64,000 nucleotides of DNA from Streptomyces durmitorensis (GCF_023498005.1 NZ_CP097289.1:1798001-1862000); one strand, 5' to 3'; positions 1 to 8,550 are shown, numbered from the stretch's first letter. Notes: generated by a model not told the origin, from the sequence alone. Numbers and translations are program-made.

Positions 1-258
1 GACCTGGTGCTCGCGGCGGGCACGGCGTGGGGCGAGAAGTGGGACTGGGGTCTCGGCTACATGCTGAACCTGTACGGGCAGGCCGGGCCCAATCCGCGGG
101 CCTTCGGGCACGGCGGCGCGGGCGGGTCCTACGCGTTCGCCGATCCCGAGAACCGGGTCTCGTACGCGTACGTGATGAACCGGATGGGCGGCGGCACCTC
201 GGGGGAGGATCTGCGGAGCGTGCATCTGGTGGGGGCGCTGTACCGAAGCCTGAGGTGA
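1..258 (+). CDS. Serine hydrolase (beta-lactamase/esterase family), 3' end only
   Basis: Only the last 85 codons are in the window; the frame is open to base 1, so the true start lies upstream. The visible part has the HGGAGGSYAFADPENR stretch (around residues 37-52), which matches the HGG/KTG-like third active-site box of class C beta-lactamase-fold serine hydrolases. It is followed by a short C-terminal helix region. The family includes esterases, D-aminopeptidases and carboxypeptidases, so the substrate cannot be named from this fragment. It ends 27 bases before a TetR gene on the same strand. Confidence 0.75.
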   Translation, partial: DLVLAAGTAWGEKWDWGLGYMLNLYGQAGPNPRAFGHGGAGGSYAFADPENRVSYAYVMNRMGGGTSGEDLRSVHLVGALYRSLR

Positions 259-285
259 GGGGCTCGGGGAACGTAATCTGCCCCC

Positions 286-963
286 ATGGAGCAGCACACC
301 CCCCGCCACCGCCCGACAGGGCAGTACGCCGCCGCCGACCCCCGCAGAGCGGCCATCATCGACGCGGCTCTCGCGCTCTTCGCCAAGGCGGGCTATCTGA
401 ACTCGTCCCTGGCGAAGATCGCCGCGGAGGCGGGCACCTCCGCCACGGTCATCACCCACCACTTCGGGTCGAAGCAGCGCCTTCTGATGGCGGTCCTCGA
501 AGCCCGCGAGGAGCGCACGGTGCGTACGTTCGGGCGGCTGGGCCCCGGCTCCGGCGGCGACGACGTGCGGGCGCTGTTCAGGGAGGTGCTCGCGCTTGCC
601 GCGTACAACCTCACCCAGCCGGGGCTCATCCAGCTCTACACCAGGCTTTCGGCGGAGGCAGGAGACCCCTCGCACCCGGCACACGGCTACTTCGCCGAGC
701 GGTACGAGCGCGTCGCGCACTCCCTCGCCGCCGCGCTGCAACGCTCGGTCGAGGCAGGGCAGTTGAGGCCGGAGACCGACCCGGAGAGCATCGCCCGCGA
801 GATCCTCGCGGTCTCCGACGGGCTCCAGGTGCAGTGGGCCGTCGCCGAAGGGCGCCTGGACTTCGTCGGGTTGTACCGCGCCCACCTGGACCGGCTCGCC
901 CAGGCCCTCACCCTGGACGGGCAGGGCCTGGGCGAGCCGACCGGGGCGGAGCGGCTCCCCTAG
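286..963 (+). CDS. TetR/AcrR-family transcriptional regulator
   Basis: A 225-residue protein with an N-terminal TetR DNA-binding domain (about residues 20-70: AAIIDAALALFAKAGY, then the turn-recognition helix SLAKIAAEAGTSATVITHHFG). A larger helical ligand-binding domain with a BetI-type C-terminal character follows (ILAVSDGLQVQW near the end). ATG start; the upstream region has only a weak GGGGAA ribosome site. It converges on the GH3 beta-glucosidase gene, with 44 bases between the stops. The neighbour makes a carbohydrate-linked role possible, but this is inference only. Confidence 0.88.
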   Translation: MEQHTPRHRPTGQYAAADPRRAAIIDAALALFAKAGYLNSSLAKIAAEAGTSATVITHHFGSKQRLLMAVLEAREERTVRTFGRLGPGSGGDDVRALFREVLALAAYNLTQPGLIQLYTRLSAEAGDPSHPAHGYFAERYERVAHSLAAALQRSVEAGQLRPETDPESIAREILAVSDGLQVQWAVAEGRLDFVGLYRAHLDRLAQALTLDGQGLGEPTGAERLP

Positions 964-1007
964 GCCGTCACCTCAGTGGTACTGGCGGCGATCTGGGTCC
1001 CTGCCGC

Positions 1008-3623
1008 TCAACGCGCCACCCCCGTCAGCCGGATGTCGCGCGACGACGACCCGACGTACACCGCGCGCCGCCCCTCGGGGCGCACCCAGCGACCGCGGTC
1101 CGTGTCCCAGTACGACAGCTGCCGCTCGGCGACGCGCACCGTGACCCGGCGCGACTGCCCCGCGCGCAGTTCGACGCGCTCGAAGGCGGCCAGCGTCTTC
1201 ACGGCCATCTCGACATCGGCGCCGCGCGGCGCGCCCACGTACACCTGCGGGACTTCCGTGCCCGTGCGCCGCCCCCGGTTGGTCACCGTGAACGACACCT
1301 CGTAGCCCGTGCCCTCCCGGCGCACGGACAGGTCGCGGTAGCCGAACTCCGTGTAGGACAGGCCGTGTCCGAAGGGGAAGAGGGGCTCGATGTCCGCCTT
1401 GTCGAAGCCTCGGTAGCCGGTGAAGATGCCCTCGCTGTACGTGACCACTCCGTCGACGCCGTAGTAGCGCTCGGGGTGGGCCGGGTCCAGCGTGGGGTGG
1501 TCCGTGTCCTTCTTCGGCCAGGTCACCGTGGCCTTGCCGCCCGGGTTCGCGCGGCCGGTGAGGAGGTCGGCGGTGGACCAGCCGCCCTCCTGGCCGACGT
1601 AGCCGGTGTGCAGGATCGTGCCGACGTCGCGGCGCCAGGGCATCGTCGCCGGGCAGCCGGTGGTGAGGACGACGACCGTACGCGGGTTGGCCTTCGCGAC
1701 CGCCGCGATCAGCTCGTCCTGGTGGGCGGGGAGCGTCAGCGTGGTGAAGTCGCCGCCACCGCCCACCGAGCCGCCCGAGCCGTTGAAGGCGAAGACGACC
1801 GGGGTGTGGACGCGCCGGGCCAGCTTCGCGGCGGCGGCGATGGAGGCGGTGCGCCGCTCGGGGGTCACCCAGGCGAACCGCACCTGGACCGGGCCGCGTT
1901 CGGCGATGGTCGCGGCCCAGCCGGTGGCCTTGACGACGACCTGGTAGGACGTGCCGCCGGTGAGCTCGACGGGTTCGGCCTGGCCGTTGTCGAGGCCGTC
2001 GGTGGTCGGGACGATGGAGGACCATTTGCGCGCGAAGCTGTCACGGGCGCCCGCCGCGGTCGTCAGCTCCTTGCCGTCCAGACTCAGCGAGACCGCCGCG
2101 CCCCAGCCCTGAATCTTGAGCGCGTACTCGCCCGTGGTGGGCGGCACGAAGGTGCCGGTCCACTCGGCCGTCGTACCGACGGGGAGCGCCTCGTCGCCGA
2201 CGAAGTCGACGTTCCTGTCCGTTCCGGCGCCCTTGCGCGTCAGGCCCTTGGGGAACGCGGAGGCGGGGACGGCCGTGCCCGTGAGGTCGACGCCGACCTC
2301 GTACGCGATCTTCCGCTTGGTGGAGCGGCGCAGCGCGTCGAGCGGGCTGACCAGGCGCTCCTCGAAGCCGTACGCCCGCTCGCCCGAGACCGATGTGGCG
2401 ACCTGGCCCGCGGTCGGGCCGATGAGCGCGAGGTCACGCAGTGCGGCGTGCGACAGCGGCAGGCCGCCGTCGTTGGCGAGCAACACCGCGCCCTGCGTGG
2501 CGACTTCGCGGGCGACGCGGGCTCCGGCCCTGACGTCGATCCTCTTGCGGGCGGGGACGCGGCTGCCGTCGAGCATGCCGAAGGCGTCGTACCGGCCGAG
2601 GATGCGGGAGACCGCGGTGTCCAGGGCGGCCTCGGGGATCGAGCCGTCCTGGATGGCTTTCTTCAGCGGCTCCCCGTAGAACGAGCCGTCCCACATCTGC
2701 ATGTCCTGGCCCGCTTCGAGCGCGGCCGTGGAGTGGGTGGCGCCCCAGTCGGACGTGACGAAGCCCTTGAAGCCGAGTTCGCCGCGGAGGATGCCGGTGA
2801 GGGTCGTGCTCTGCTCGGAGTTCCACACGCCGTTGAGGTGGTTGTACGCCGACATGACGGAGGCGACGCCGGCGCGGACCACGGCCTCGAAGGCCGGCAG
2901 GTACAGCTCGTGCAGGGTGCGGTCGTCGACCACGAAGTCGTAGGAGTTCTCCGGCTTCTCGCGGTCGAACTCGTGCAGGCGCTGGTTGTTGGCGAGGAAG
3001 TGCTTGGCCTGGGCGAGCATGCCCTGCGCCTGGACGCCCTCGACCTGGGCGGCGCCGATCAGACCGTTGAGGTAGGGGTCCTCGCCGGACTGGTCCTTGT
3101 TGCGGCTGAAGAAGGGCGTGCGGGAGAGCTCGATCTGCGGGGCGAGCAGCACGTCCATGTCGAGGGTGCGGCCCTCGCGGCCCATCACCTCGCCGTACTC
3201 GCGGGCGAGTTCGAGGTTGAAGGAGGAGCCGAGCGTCGCGACCGGCGGGAGGCCGGTCGCCGACTTGGTGACGTTCACGCCAGCGGGGCCGTCACTCAGG
3301 CGCAGCTCCGGTATGCCGAGGCGCTTGACGCCCGGCAGGTACCCGGCCTGTCCGAGTCTTCGCGGGTCGGTGGCGCCGTGGACGAGGCTGATCTTCTCGT
3401 CGAGGGTGAGGCGGGCGATGAGCCCCCGGACGCGGCGCGTGGCGGCGGCCGCGCCCGGGGAGGCGGCGCCTCCGGTCCCGCCGGTGACTGCGCCTCCGGC
3501 GGCTCCGGTGGCTGCCGCGGCGGGCGTGGCCGCGGCGATCGGGCCGGCGGCGGCCACGAAGGCGAAGGCGGCTGCGGTGCCGCCCAGTTGCTTCATAAGT
3601 TCACGACGTGTGGTGGCAGGCAT
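1008..3623 (-). CDS. Secreted GH3 beta-glucosidase with PA14 insertion
   Basis: An 871-residue glycoside hydrolase family 3 enzyme that releases terminal beta-linked glucose from oligosaccharides or glycosides. In order: a Tat-like export signal (TRRELMKQLGG, then an Ala-rich stretch), the GH3 N-terminal barrel with the substrate-binding SDGPAGVN, KHFLANNQ and the SDWGATHS motif whose Asp (about residue 292) is the nucleophile, the GH3 C-terminal sandwich, a PA14-like beta-barrel insert at about 460-600, and a fibronectin-III-like tail ending in YVGSSSRDIRL. The ATG at 3623 is preferred over an upstream TTG because GGAGG lies 10 bases before it and the signal peptide then begins correctly. 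It converges on the TetR gene. Confidence 0.9.
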   Translation of the reverse strand: MPATTRRELMKQLGGTAAAFAFVAAAGPIAAATPAAAATGAAGGAVTGGTGGAASPGAAAATRRVRGLIARLTLDEKISLVHGATDPRRLGQAGYLPGVKRLGIPELRLSDGPAGVNVTKSATGLPPVATLGSSFNLELAREYGEVMGREGRTLDMDVLLAPQIELSRTPFFSRNKDQSGEDPYLNGLIGAAQVEGVQAQGMLAQAKHFLANNQRLHEFDREKPENSYDFVVDDRTLHELYLPAFEAVVRAGVASVMSAYNHLNGVWNSEQSTTLTGILRGELGFKGFVTSDWGATHSTAALEAGQDMQMWDGSFYGEPLKKAIQDGSIPEAALDTAVSRILGRYDAFGMLDGSRVPARKRIDVRAGARVAREVATQGAVLLANDGGLPLSHAALRDLALIGPTAGQVATSVSGERAYGFEERLVSPLDALRRSTKRKIAYEVGVDLTGTAVPASAFPKGLTRKGAGTDRNVDFVGDEALPVGTTAEWTGTFVPPTTGEYALKIQGWGAAVSLSLDGKELTTAAGARDSFARKWSSIVPTTDGLDNGQAEPVELTGGTSYQVVVKATGWAATIAERGPVQVRFAWVTPERRTASIAAAAKLARRVHTPVVFAFNGSGGSVGGGGDFTTLTLPAHQDELIAAVAKANPRTVVVLTTGCPATMPWRRDVGTILHTGYVGQEGGWSTADLLTGRANPGGKATVTWPKKDTDHPTLDPAHPERYYGVDGVVTYSEGIFTGYRGFDKADIEPLFPFGHGLSYTEFGYRDLSVRREGTGYEVSFTVTNRGRRTGTEVPQVYVGAPRGADVEMAVKTLAAFERVELRAGQSRRVTVRVAERQLSYWDTDRGRWVRPEGRRAVYVGSSSRDIRLTGVAR

Positions 3624-3765
3624 GGCGAAATGGCCTCCGAACGCGGCTCTGGGCATGCCGAACTGGGTCGACGACGCCAAGAGCTGAATGCGTCATCCGC
3701 GCCAGTGCGGTGTTACGGGGCCTGAGTCTTGATTGGTTGAACGGTGAAGGTCAAGGCTCGTGCCA

Positions 3766-3794
3766 GCAAAACTTTGTGGGTCGTTCAGTTTTGC
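3766..3794. promoter_or_regulatory. Inverted repeat in the GH3/MDR divergent promoter region
   Basis: The 327-base gap 3624-3950 separates two divergent genes and holds no credible ORF. Inside it is a perfect 8-base inverted repeat, GCAAAACT (3766-3773) and AGTTTTGC (3787-3794), with a 13-base spacer in a locally A/T-rich patch. It lies about 145 bases ahead of the GH3 start and 157 ahead of the oxidoreductase, where a sugar-responsive or TetR-type repressor could bind. No regulator can be assigned from sequence alone. Confidence 0.35.
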
Positions 3795-3950
3795 GGTGAC
3801 GGGTGGAGATCAGGGGCGGGCAGCCGCGTCGGTGCGAGTCATTGCGACCTCGTGAACGCTGTGCCGCACGGGGAATAGCGGGGCGATCATGGCGGTCGTT
3901 CAGAGTGACGCGGATACGGATGCGGATCACGGTTCGAAGCGAGGGAGCAC

Positions 3951-4883
3951 ATGTCCAAGGCGTACATATTCACCCGGTTCGGTGGCCCTGAAGTGGAGGC
4001 CTTCGTCGACCAGCAGCCACCGGAGCCCGGTCCGGGGCAGCTCCTGGTCGCGGTGCGTGCGGCCGGGGTCAACCCGGTCGACTGGAAGCTGCGGGCCGGC
4101 AAGCGGAGGCCGGGGTCGCCGCCCGCCGAGTTCCCCGAGGTGCTGGGCAGTGAGGTCGCCGGTGTGGTCGAGGCGGTCGGCGCGGGCGTCGAGGGCTTCG
4201 CGGTGGGCGACGCGGTGTTCGGCAACCCGGTCACCGGCGGTTACGCCGAGCACACCCTCCTTCCCGCCTCTCTTGCCGCGCACAAGCCGGCGGGGCTGAC
4301 CTTCCCGGAGGCCGCCGCGCTGCCGGTCGCGGTGGCCACGGCGTACGACGGGGTGCGTCAGCTGGATCTGCCCGCCGGGGCGACGCTGCTGATCACCGGG
4401 GTCGGCGGTGGGGTGGGCGTGGCCGCGGCGCAGTTGGCGCGGCACTTCGGCATCCGTGTCGTGGGCACGGCGAGCGCGGGCAAGAAGGGCTTCGTCGAGT
4501 CCCTGGGTGCGGTGCATGTGCCGCCGGGGCCGGACCTGGCGGACCGGGTGCGGGCGGCCGCGCCGGGCGGCCGCGTCGACGCGGTCTTCGACCTGGTGGG
4601 CGGCGAGGATCTCGTGGCGGTGGCGTCCCTGCTCCCCGACGCGGAACGCCCGGGGAAGCTGACCACGGCCGCGGCCAAGGAGACGGTCGCCGACCTTGGC
4701 GGGGCCGCGGTCGCGCGGGCGCGGACCAGTGAGGTCCTGGAAGCGGTGGCGCGGCTTGCCGAGGACGGGGTGCTGCGGCCTCAGGTGACGGCGACGTATC
4801 CGCTGGAGCGGGCCGGTGAGGCGCTCCGAGCGGTGGAGGACGGGCATGCGCGCGGCAAGGTTGTGATCGAGGTGGGGGTGTGA
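3951..4883 (+). CDS. NADP-dependent quinone-oxidoreductase-like MDR enzyme
   Basis: A 310-residue zinc-free medium-chain dehydrogenase/reductase. The N-terminal GroES-like catalytic domain starts SKAYIFTRFGGPEV and contains GVNPVDWKLRAG. The Rossmann domain has the AXXGXXG-type nucleotide loop GVGGGVGVAAAQLAR at about 145-160, and the tail YPLERAGEALRAVEDGHARGKVVIEV is typical of the quinone oxidoreductase/zeta-crystallin subgroup. No structural-zinc Cys cluster is present. Such enzymes reduce quinones or enones with NADPH. The ATG has GGGAG seven bases upstream. Its GTG/TGA end overlaps the GNAT start by four bases, so the two genes are probably co-translated. Confidence 0.85.
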   Translation: MSKAYIFTRFGGPEVEAFVDQQPPEPGPGQLLVAVRAAGVNPVDWKLRAGKRRPGSPPAEFPEVLGSEVAGVVEAVGAGVEGFAVGDAVFGNPVTGGYAEHTLLPASLAAHKPAGLTFPEAAALPVAVATAYDGVRQLDLPAGATLLITGVGGGVGVAAAQLARHFGIRVVGTASAGKKGFVESLGAVHVPPGPDLADRVRAAAPGGRVDAVFDLVGGEDLVAVASLLPDAERPGKLTTAAAKETVADLGGAAVARARTSEVLEAVARLAEDGVLRPQVTATYPLERAGEALRAVEDGHARGKVVIEVGV

Positions 4884-5629
4884 GTGCGGTGAGCGGGACG
4901 GGCCTCGATGCCCCGAGCCGTGCGGTTCCCCTTCAGCAGGGGTCGCACCCCTTGGACAACCCCGCCTACGCCGCCTTGAACGGGCCCCACGCACGGTTCG
5001 CCGAGCGGCGGGGGCGCGTGGTGCGGTATCAGCTGGACGTGTCGCCGTGGCTCGGTCTGCCCGATGCTCCGGAGGCGGCCGACTGGGCGGATCTCGCCGC
5101 GCTCGCGGGACCCGGCGCGGAAGTGCCGCTGCCGGGGGTGCGGGTGGCGCTGCCGGAGGGGTGGGAGGTGACGTTCGACATGGAGGGCGTGCAGTTGGTG
5201 GACGACGGCGTGGCTGCCGCGCCCGATCCGGAGGCTGTGCGGCTCGGGGCGGACGACGTGCCGGAGATGCTTGACCTGGTCCAGCGCACGCAGCCCGGCC
5301 CCTTCCTGCCGCGCACGGTCGAGCTCGGCACGTATCTGGGCATTCGCCGCGGGGGTGCGCTCGTCGCGATGGCCGGGGAGCGGTTGCGGCCGCCGGGGTG
5401 GACGGAGATCAGCGCGGTCTGCACGGATCCGGGCCACCGGGGAGAGGGGCTCGCGTCGCGGCTGGTCCTGGCGGTGGCCGATGGCATCCGCTCACGCGGG
5501 GAGACGCCGTTCCTGCATACGTCGGCTCGGAACACCGAGGCCATCCGCCTGTACGAGTCACTGGGCTTCCGGCTGCGGCGCAGGACGCGGTTTCTTACGG
5601 CTCGGGTGCCGGTGGGGGGTGGGGGCTGA
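4880..5629 (+). CDS. GNAT-family N-acetyltransferase (FR47-like)
   Basis: A 249-residue protein whose C-terminal half is a GNAT fold: the acetyl-CoA pyrophosphate-binding loop is HRGEGLASRLV (about residues 188-198), followed by FLHTSARNTEAIRLYESLGF, the classical motif A/B arrangement. The N-terminal ~100 residues form the less conserved lid seen in FR47-like members. The substrate is unknown. The GTG start lies inside the stop codon of the preceding oxidoreductase gene (GTGA overlap); an in-frame GTG three codons on is possible. The first repeat element begins 22 bases after the stop. Confidence 0.82.
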   Translation: MSAVSGTGLDAPSRAVPLQQGSHPLDNPAYAALNGPHARFAERRGRVVRYQLDVSPWLGLPDAPEAADWADLAALAGPGAEVPLPGVRVALPEGWEVTFDMEGVQLVDDGVAAAPDPEAVRLGADDVPEMLDLVQRTQPGPFLPRTVELGTYLGIRRGGALVAMAGERLRPPGWTEISAVCTDPGHRGEGLASRLVLAVADGIRSRGETPFLHTSARNTEAIRLYESLGFRLRRRTRFLTARVPVGGGG

Positions 5630-5650
5630 GGGACGGTGCTTGTCCGTCTG

Positions 5651-5806
5651 TGGGTGCGGGGCCGCACCGGTATGTCCGTCCTCGCTATCGTCCGGTGGCC
5701 GCCTGGTACTTCGGCACCGGAGTGCCGCGAACCGTGCTCCGGGCGGACATACCGGCACGTCCCCTCGCGAGCGTCGCCGCCTGCGAGTGCGTGCGGGGCT
5801 GGTCTC
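5651..5806 (+). repeat. Repeat element copy A, with 12-bp terminal-type inverted repeats
   Basis: About 150 bases that recur, inverted, at 6844-7004. The core carries perfect inverted 12-mers CCGGTATGTCCG (5667-5678) and CGGACATACCGG (5744-5755), 65 bases apart. Between them the two copies share CTCGCTATCGTCCGGTGGCC and GAACCGTGCTCC. Outside the right arm, similarity continues through CACGTCCCCTCGCG to GGGCTGGTCTC and then stops abruptly. By eye roughly nine in ten positions agree. It sits between the GNAT stop and the ferredoxin-like start (60 bases beyond), in the same orientation relative to the downstream gene as copy B. It could be a non-autonomous mobile element, a structured leader or a terminator-like element. 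Confidence 0.85.
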
Positions 5807-5865
5807 TCATGGTTCGGACCGGGCGTGCCGGGAGGTACGGACAACAGGGCTGAGATGATCACCGG

Positions 5866-6255
5866 ATGAGCCCCGTCATCTCCATCGGATCCGCCGCCGC
5901 CCGCCCCTGCACACTCGTCGTGTGCCGGGGCTGCTGCTGCGGCGACGCACGCAAGCACCCCGGCACGGACCACGACTGGCATCTGGCGCGGATGCGGGCC
6001 GCCGCCGCGGAGTCGGCGGGGCGGTTCGCGGTGCGTACGAGTGAGTGCCTCGGGCCCTGCGGGCAGGCGAACATCATCGTCGTACAGCCCTCACGAGAAG
6101 GGCGTCGCAGAGGCGGCCGAGCCGTCTGGATCGGCTTCGCCATGGACGACGAGTCGATCGACGAGATAGTCGCGTGGGCCGAGGCCGGCGGCCCGGGGAT
6201 CGCGGCACCGTCGGCAGCGCTCACGCTGCAGGTGGTCGATCCCCGGAAGGCCTGA
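5866..6255 (+). CDS. (2Fe-2S) ferredoxin-like domain protein
   Basis: A 129-residue protein with the pattern of thioredoxin-fold [2Fe-2S] ferredoxins: CRGCCCGDARKHPG near residues 19-32 and CLGPCGQAN at about 61-69 supply the cluster cysteines. A C-terminal WIGFAMDDESIDEIVAWAE segment follows. It is a probable small electron carrier or metal-sensing protein; the partner is unknown. The ATG is 12 bases after a GA-rich stretch. The gene converges on the FBP-domain gene with only three bases between stops. Repeat copy A lies just upstream. Confidence 0.75.
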   Translation: MSPVISIGSAAARPCTLVVCRGCCCGDARKHPGTDHDWHLARMRAAAAESAGRFAVRTSECLGPCGQANIIVVQPSREGRRRGGRAVWIGFAMDDESIDEIVAWAEAGGPGIAAPSAALTLQVVDPRKA

Positions 6256-6258
6256 GGT

Positions 6259-6777
6259 TCAGGCCGTCGCCGTTTTCGAGCCTTCCAGAACCTTGTCGAC
6301 GAAGCCGTGCAGGTTCGCCACGGTGCGCGCGTTCTGCTCCTCCAGCGTGAGGCTCTCCTCGAAGCGGCGGGCCAGAGCCGTCGTCTTCTTGCCTCGTACG
6401 TAGAGGGAGCAGGCCAGGTCCGCGCAGATGTAGATGCCGACCGAGTTGCCCTGCCGGCCCGCGGGGCCGGACAGGGGCGCCACGAGCAGGGTGATGCCCG
6501 AGCCGGACTGCGGGGTCACGCAGACCGAGCAGATGCTGGACTTGAGCAGGCTCCTGCGTGCGCCGGTCGAGGCGCGCAGCGCGATGCCCACGTACTCGCC
6601 GTCCCGCTCCGTCACGATGTATCCGCGGTCCGGGGCCTTGGGGTCACGCCACCCGAGGAAATCCAGGTCGGACCAGGGAGTCTCCGGGAAGCCCGCAGGG
6701 AGAGTGAGTCTGCGGGCTTCGCCCTTGGAGCAGTTGACGAAGGCCGCGCGAATCTCTTTCTCGCCGATAGGTTCCAT
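6259..6777 (-). CDS. FBP-domain (EF-G-binding/FusB-type zinc finger) protein
   Basis: A 172-residue protein starting MEPIGEKEIRAAFVNCSKGE. Its C-terminal region has CSVCVTPQSGSG and CADLACSLYVRG, the four-cysteine treble-clef zinc finger of the FBP_C family. The family is named for staphylococcal FusB/C proteins that bind elongation factor G and rescue it from fusidic acid; actinobacterial members occur widely without a proven resistance role. Longer upstream starts in this frame run through repeat copy B and are rejected, since the ATG at 6777 begins the conserved domain. It converges on the ferredoxin-like gene. Confidence 0.78.
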   Translation of the reverse strand: MEPIGEKEIRAAFVNCSKGEARRLTLPAGFPETPWSDLDFLGWRDPKAPDRGYIVTERDGEYVGIALRASTGARRSLLKSSICSVCVTPQSGSGITLLVAPLSGPAGRQGNSVGIYICADLACSLYVRGKKTTALARRFEESLTLEEQNARTVANLHGFVDKVLEGSKTATA

Positions 6778-6843
6778 GATCCGGAATTTATCAACGCAAC
6801 CGCCGAGCCGTCCTCCCCTTTTCCGCCGGGGGAGGCACCTGGG

Positions 6844-7004
6844 CGGAGACCAGCCCACAAGCACGCGCGGTCGGCGACGCACGCGAGGGGACGTGCCGGT
6901 ATGTCCGCCCGGAGCACGGTTCGCAGGACTCCCCCGCCGAAGTAGCCCCGCGGCCACCGGACGATAGCGAGGACGGACATACCGGCGCGGCCCCGCCCCC
7001 AAAA
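6844..7004 (-). repeat. Repeat element copy B (inverted relative to copy A)
   Basis: Second copy of the ~150-base element, read on the minus strand. The perfect inverted 12-mers lie at 6974-6985 and 6896-6907. Compared with copy A there is one small indel and clustered changes just after GTGGCCGC, while the arms and GAACCGTGCTCCGGGCGGACAT are unchanged. It separates the GH4 stop (7068) from the FBP-protein start (6777), placing the element about 65 bases ahead of that start, as copy A is relative to the ferredoxin-like gene. Together with the G/C-rich flank (7005-7067) it fills the 290-base gap. Confidence 0.85.
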
Positions 7005-7067
7005 CGCACCCGCACCGCCCCGCCCAAGGCGCCCGAGCCCGAGCCCGAGCCCGCCCCCGAGCCAGGA

Positions 7068-8414
7068 TCACCCCAAGTACCCCAACCCCGGATGTACCGC
7101 CCGATACCCCTCCACCAACCGCCGCGCCACCGCCACGGAATCCACCAGCGGATGCAGCGCGAACGCCTTCACGGCCGTGGCGCGAGAGCCGCTCTCCGCA
7201 GCGGAGAGCACCTCCCGCTCCACCGCCTTCACCGCGCACACGAGCCCCGTCGCATGCCCCGGCAGCGGATCGACCGCCATGGGATGCGCGCCGTTGGCGT
7301 CGACGGAGCACGGCACCTCGATCACCGCGTCGGCGTCCAGCGCCGAAAGCGTCGTGCGGTTGCGGACGTTGAGGATCAGCGTCGTCCGCTCGTCCCGCGC
7401 GATCGCCCGCATCAGGGCGAGGGCGACCTTCTCGTACCCCCCGGATTCAAGATCCTCCGCCGCACGCTCCCCCACCCCCGCGGCCTCCCGGTTCTCGGCC
7501 ATGTACGTGGCCTCACGCTCCGCACGCGTCGTGTCCCAGGCCTTGAGTGCCGAGGTGGAGGACTCAGCCCGCCCCAACGTCTCGTAGAACCGCGCCTGTT
7601 GATCCCGCAGGAACGCCCCCCGCGTCTGCTCGGCCTCCTGATAGGCGCGGACCGCCTCGCGGTTGAAGTAGTAGTAGTGCAAGTACTCGTTGGGGATGGC
7701 CCCCAGGGACTGGAGCCACTCCGCGCCGAAGAGCCGCCCCTCCTCGAACGAGCCCAGCATCTCCGCGTCACCCAACAACCGCGGCAGCTCGTCGCGTCCC
7801 GCGATCCGCAGGCCCCGCAGCCAGCCGAGGTGGTTGAGTCCGACGTAGTCGATGAACGCCTCGTCGGGGTTGCCGCCCAGCATGCGTGCCACGCGGCGCC
7901 CCAGGCCCACCGGCGAGTCGCAGATGCCGATGACGCGGTCGCCGATGTGCCGGGACATCGCTTCGGTGACCAGGCCCGCGGGGTTGGTGAAGTTGATGAC
8001 CCACGCGTCCGGGGCGAGCCGCCGCACGCGGCGCGCGATGTCGACGGCCACGGGCACGGTCCGCAGGCCGTACGCGATACCGCCCGCCCCCACGGTCTCC
8101 TGGCCGAGGACCCCCTCCGCGAGAGCGACCCGCTCGTCGGCCGCACGCCCCTCAAGACCCCCCACCCGGATCGCGGAGAAGACGAAGTCCGCCCCGCGCA
8201 AGGCCGCGTCGAGGTCGGTGGTGGCCGTGACGGCGGGCGCGTCCGGCACCCCGGCCGCCTGTTCGGCGAGGACCCGGGCGACCGCGCCGAGCCGGCCCGC
8301 GTCCAGGTCGTGCAGCACGACCTCCGTGACCCGGCCTTCGGCATGGTCACCGAGCAGCGCGCCGTACACGAGCGGAACGCGGAATCCGCCGCCACCGAGA
8401 ATGACCAGCTTCAC
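7068..8414 (-). CDS. GH4 family 6-phospho-beta-glucosidase
   Basis: A 448-residue glycoside hydrolase family 4 enzyme, which cleaves phosphorylated glycosides by an NAD- and Mn-dependent redox/elimination route in the cytoplasm. Seen: the N-terminal dinucleotide loop MKLVILGGGGFRVP, NFTNPAGLVTEA, and the metal-site Cys165 (GICDSPVGLG) and Asn194-His195 (GLNHLGWLRG). Length is normal for the family. Many actinobacterial members are annotated LicH-like; whether the true substrate is phosphorylated is not proven. It is divergent from the secreted protein gene at 8551, and an inverted repeat lies between them. Confidence 0.85.
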   Translation of the reverse strand: MKLVILGGGGFRVPLVYGALLGDHAEGRVTEVVLHDLDAGRLGAVARVLAEQAAGVPDAPAVTATTDLDAALRGADFVFSAIRVGGLEGRAADERVALAEGVLGQETVGAGGIAYGLRTVPVAVDIARRVRRLAPDAWVINFTNPAGLVTEAMSRHIGDRVIGICDSPVGLGRRVARMLGGNPDEAFIDYVGLNHLGWLRGLRIAGRDELPRLLGDAEMLGSFEEGRLFGAEWLQSLGAIPNEYLHYYYFNREAVRAYQEAEQTRGAFLRDQQARFYETLGRAESSTSALKAWDTTRAEREATYMAENREAAGVGERAAEDLESGGYEKVALALMRAIARDERTTLILNVRNRTTLSALDADAVIEVPCSVDANGAHPMAVDPLPGHATGLVCAVKAVEREVLSAAESGSRATAVKAFALHPLVDSVAVARRLVEGYRAVHPGLGYLG

Positions 8415-8459
8415 GTCTCGACCACCTTCTGTCGGTACAGCTCACGCACATCTGTCGAT

Positions 8460-8491
8460 CTGTCGACCTGTCAGAACCCAACCGTCGACAG
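8460..8491. promoter_or_regulatory. Inverted repeat in the GH4/secreted-protein divergent promoter
   Basis: A perfect 8-base inverted repeat, CTGTCGAC (8460-8467) and GTCGACAG (8484-8491), separated by 16 bases. Extra partial CTGTCGA copies sit just to the left (from 8452). It lies in the 136-base gap between two divergent genes, so one bound regulator could control both. The motif is not one I can assign to a named regulator. Confidence 0.4.
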
Positions 8492-8550
8492 AGGTCACGT
8501 TACGTACGATTGCCCGGCAGCGATCGACCCCCCACGGAGGTAGCGCACCG

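Noticed and set aside
27..3725. 1232-codon open frame on the plus strand
   Set aside because: It runs antisense to the GH3 gene and out of frame through the TetR gene; composition is Arg/Gly/Ala-rich with no domain. It is a by-product of high G+C content.
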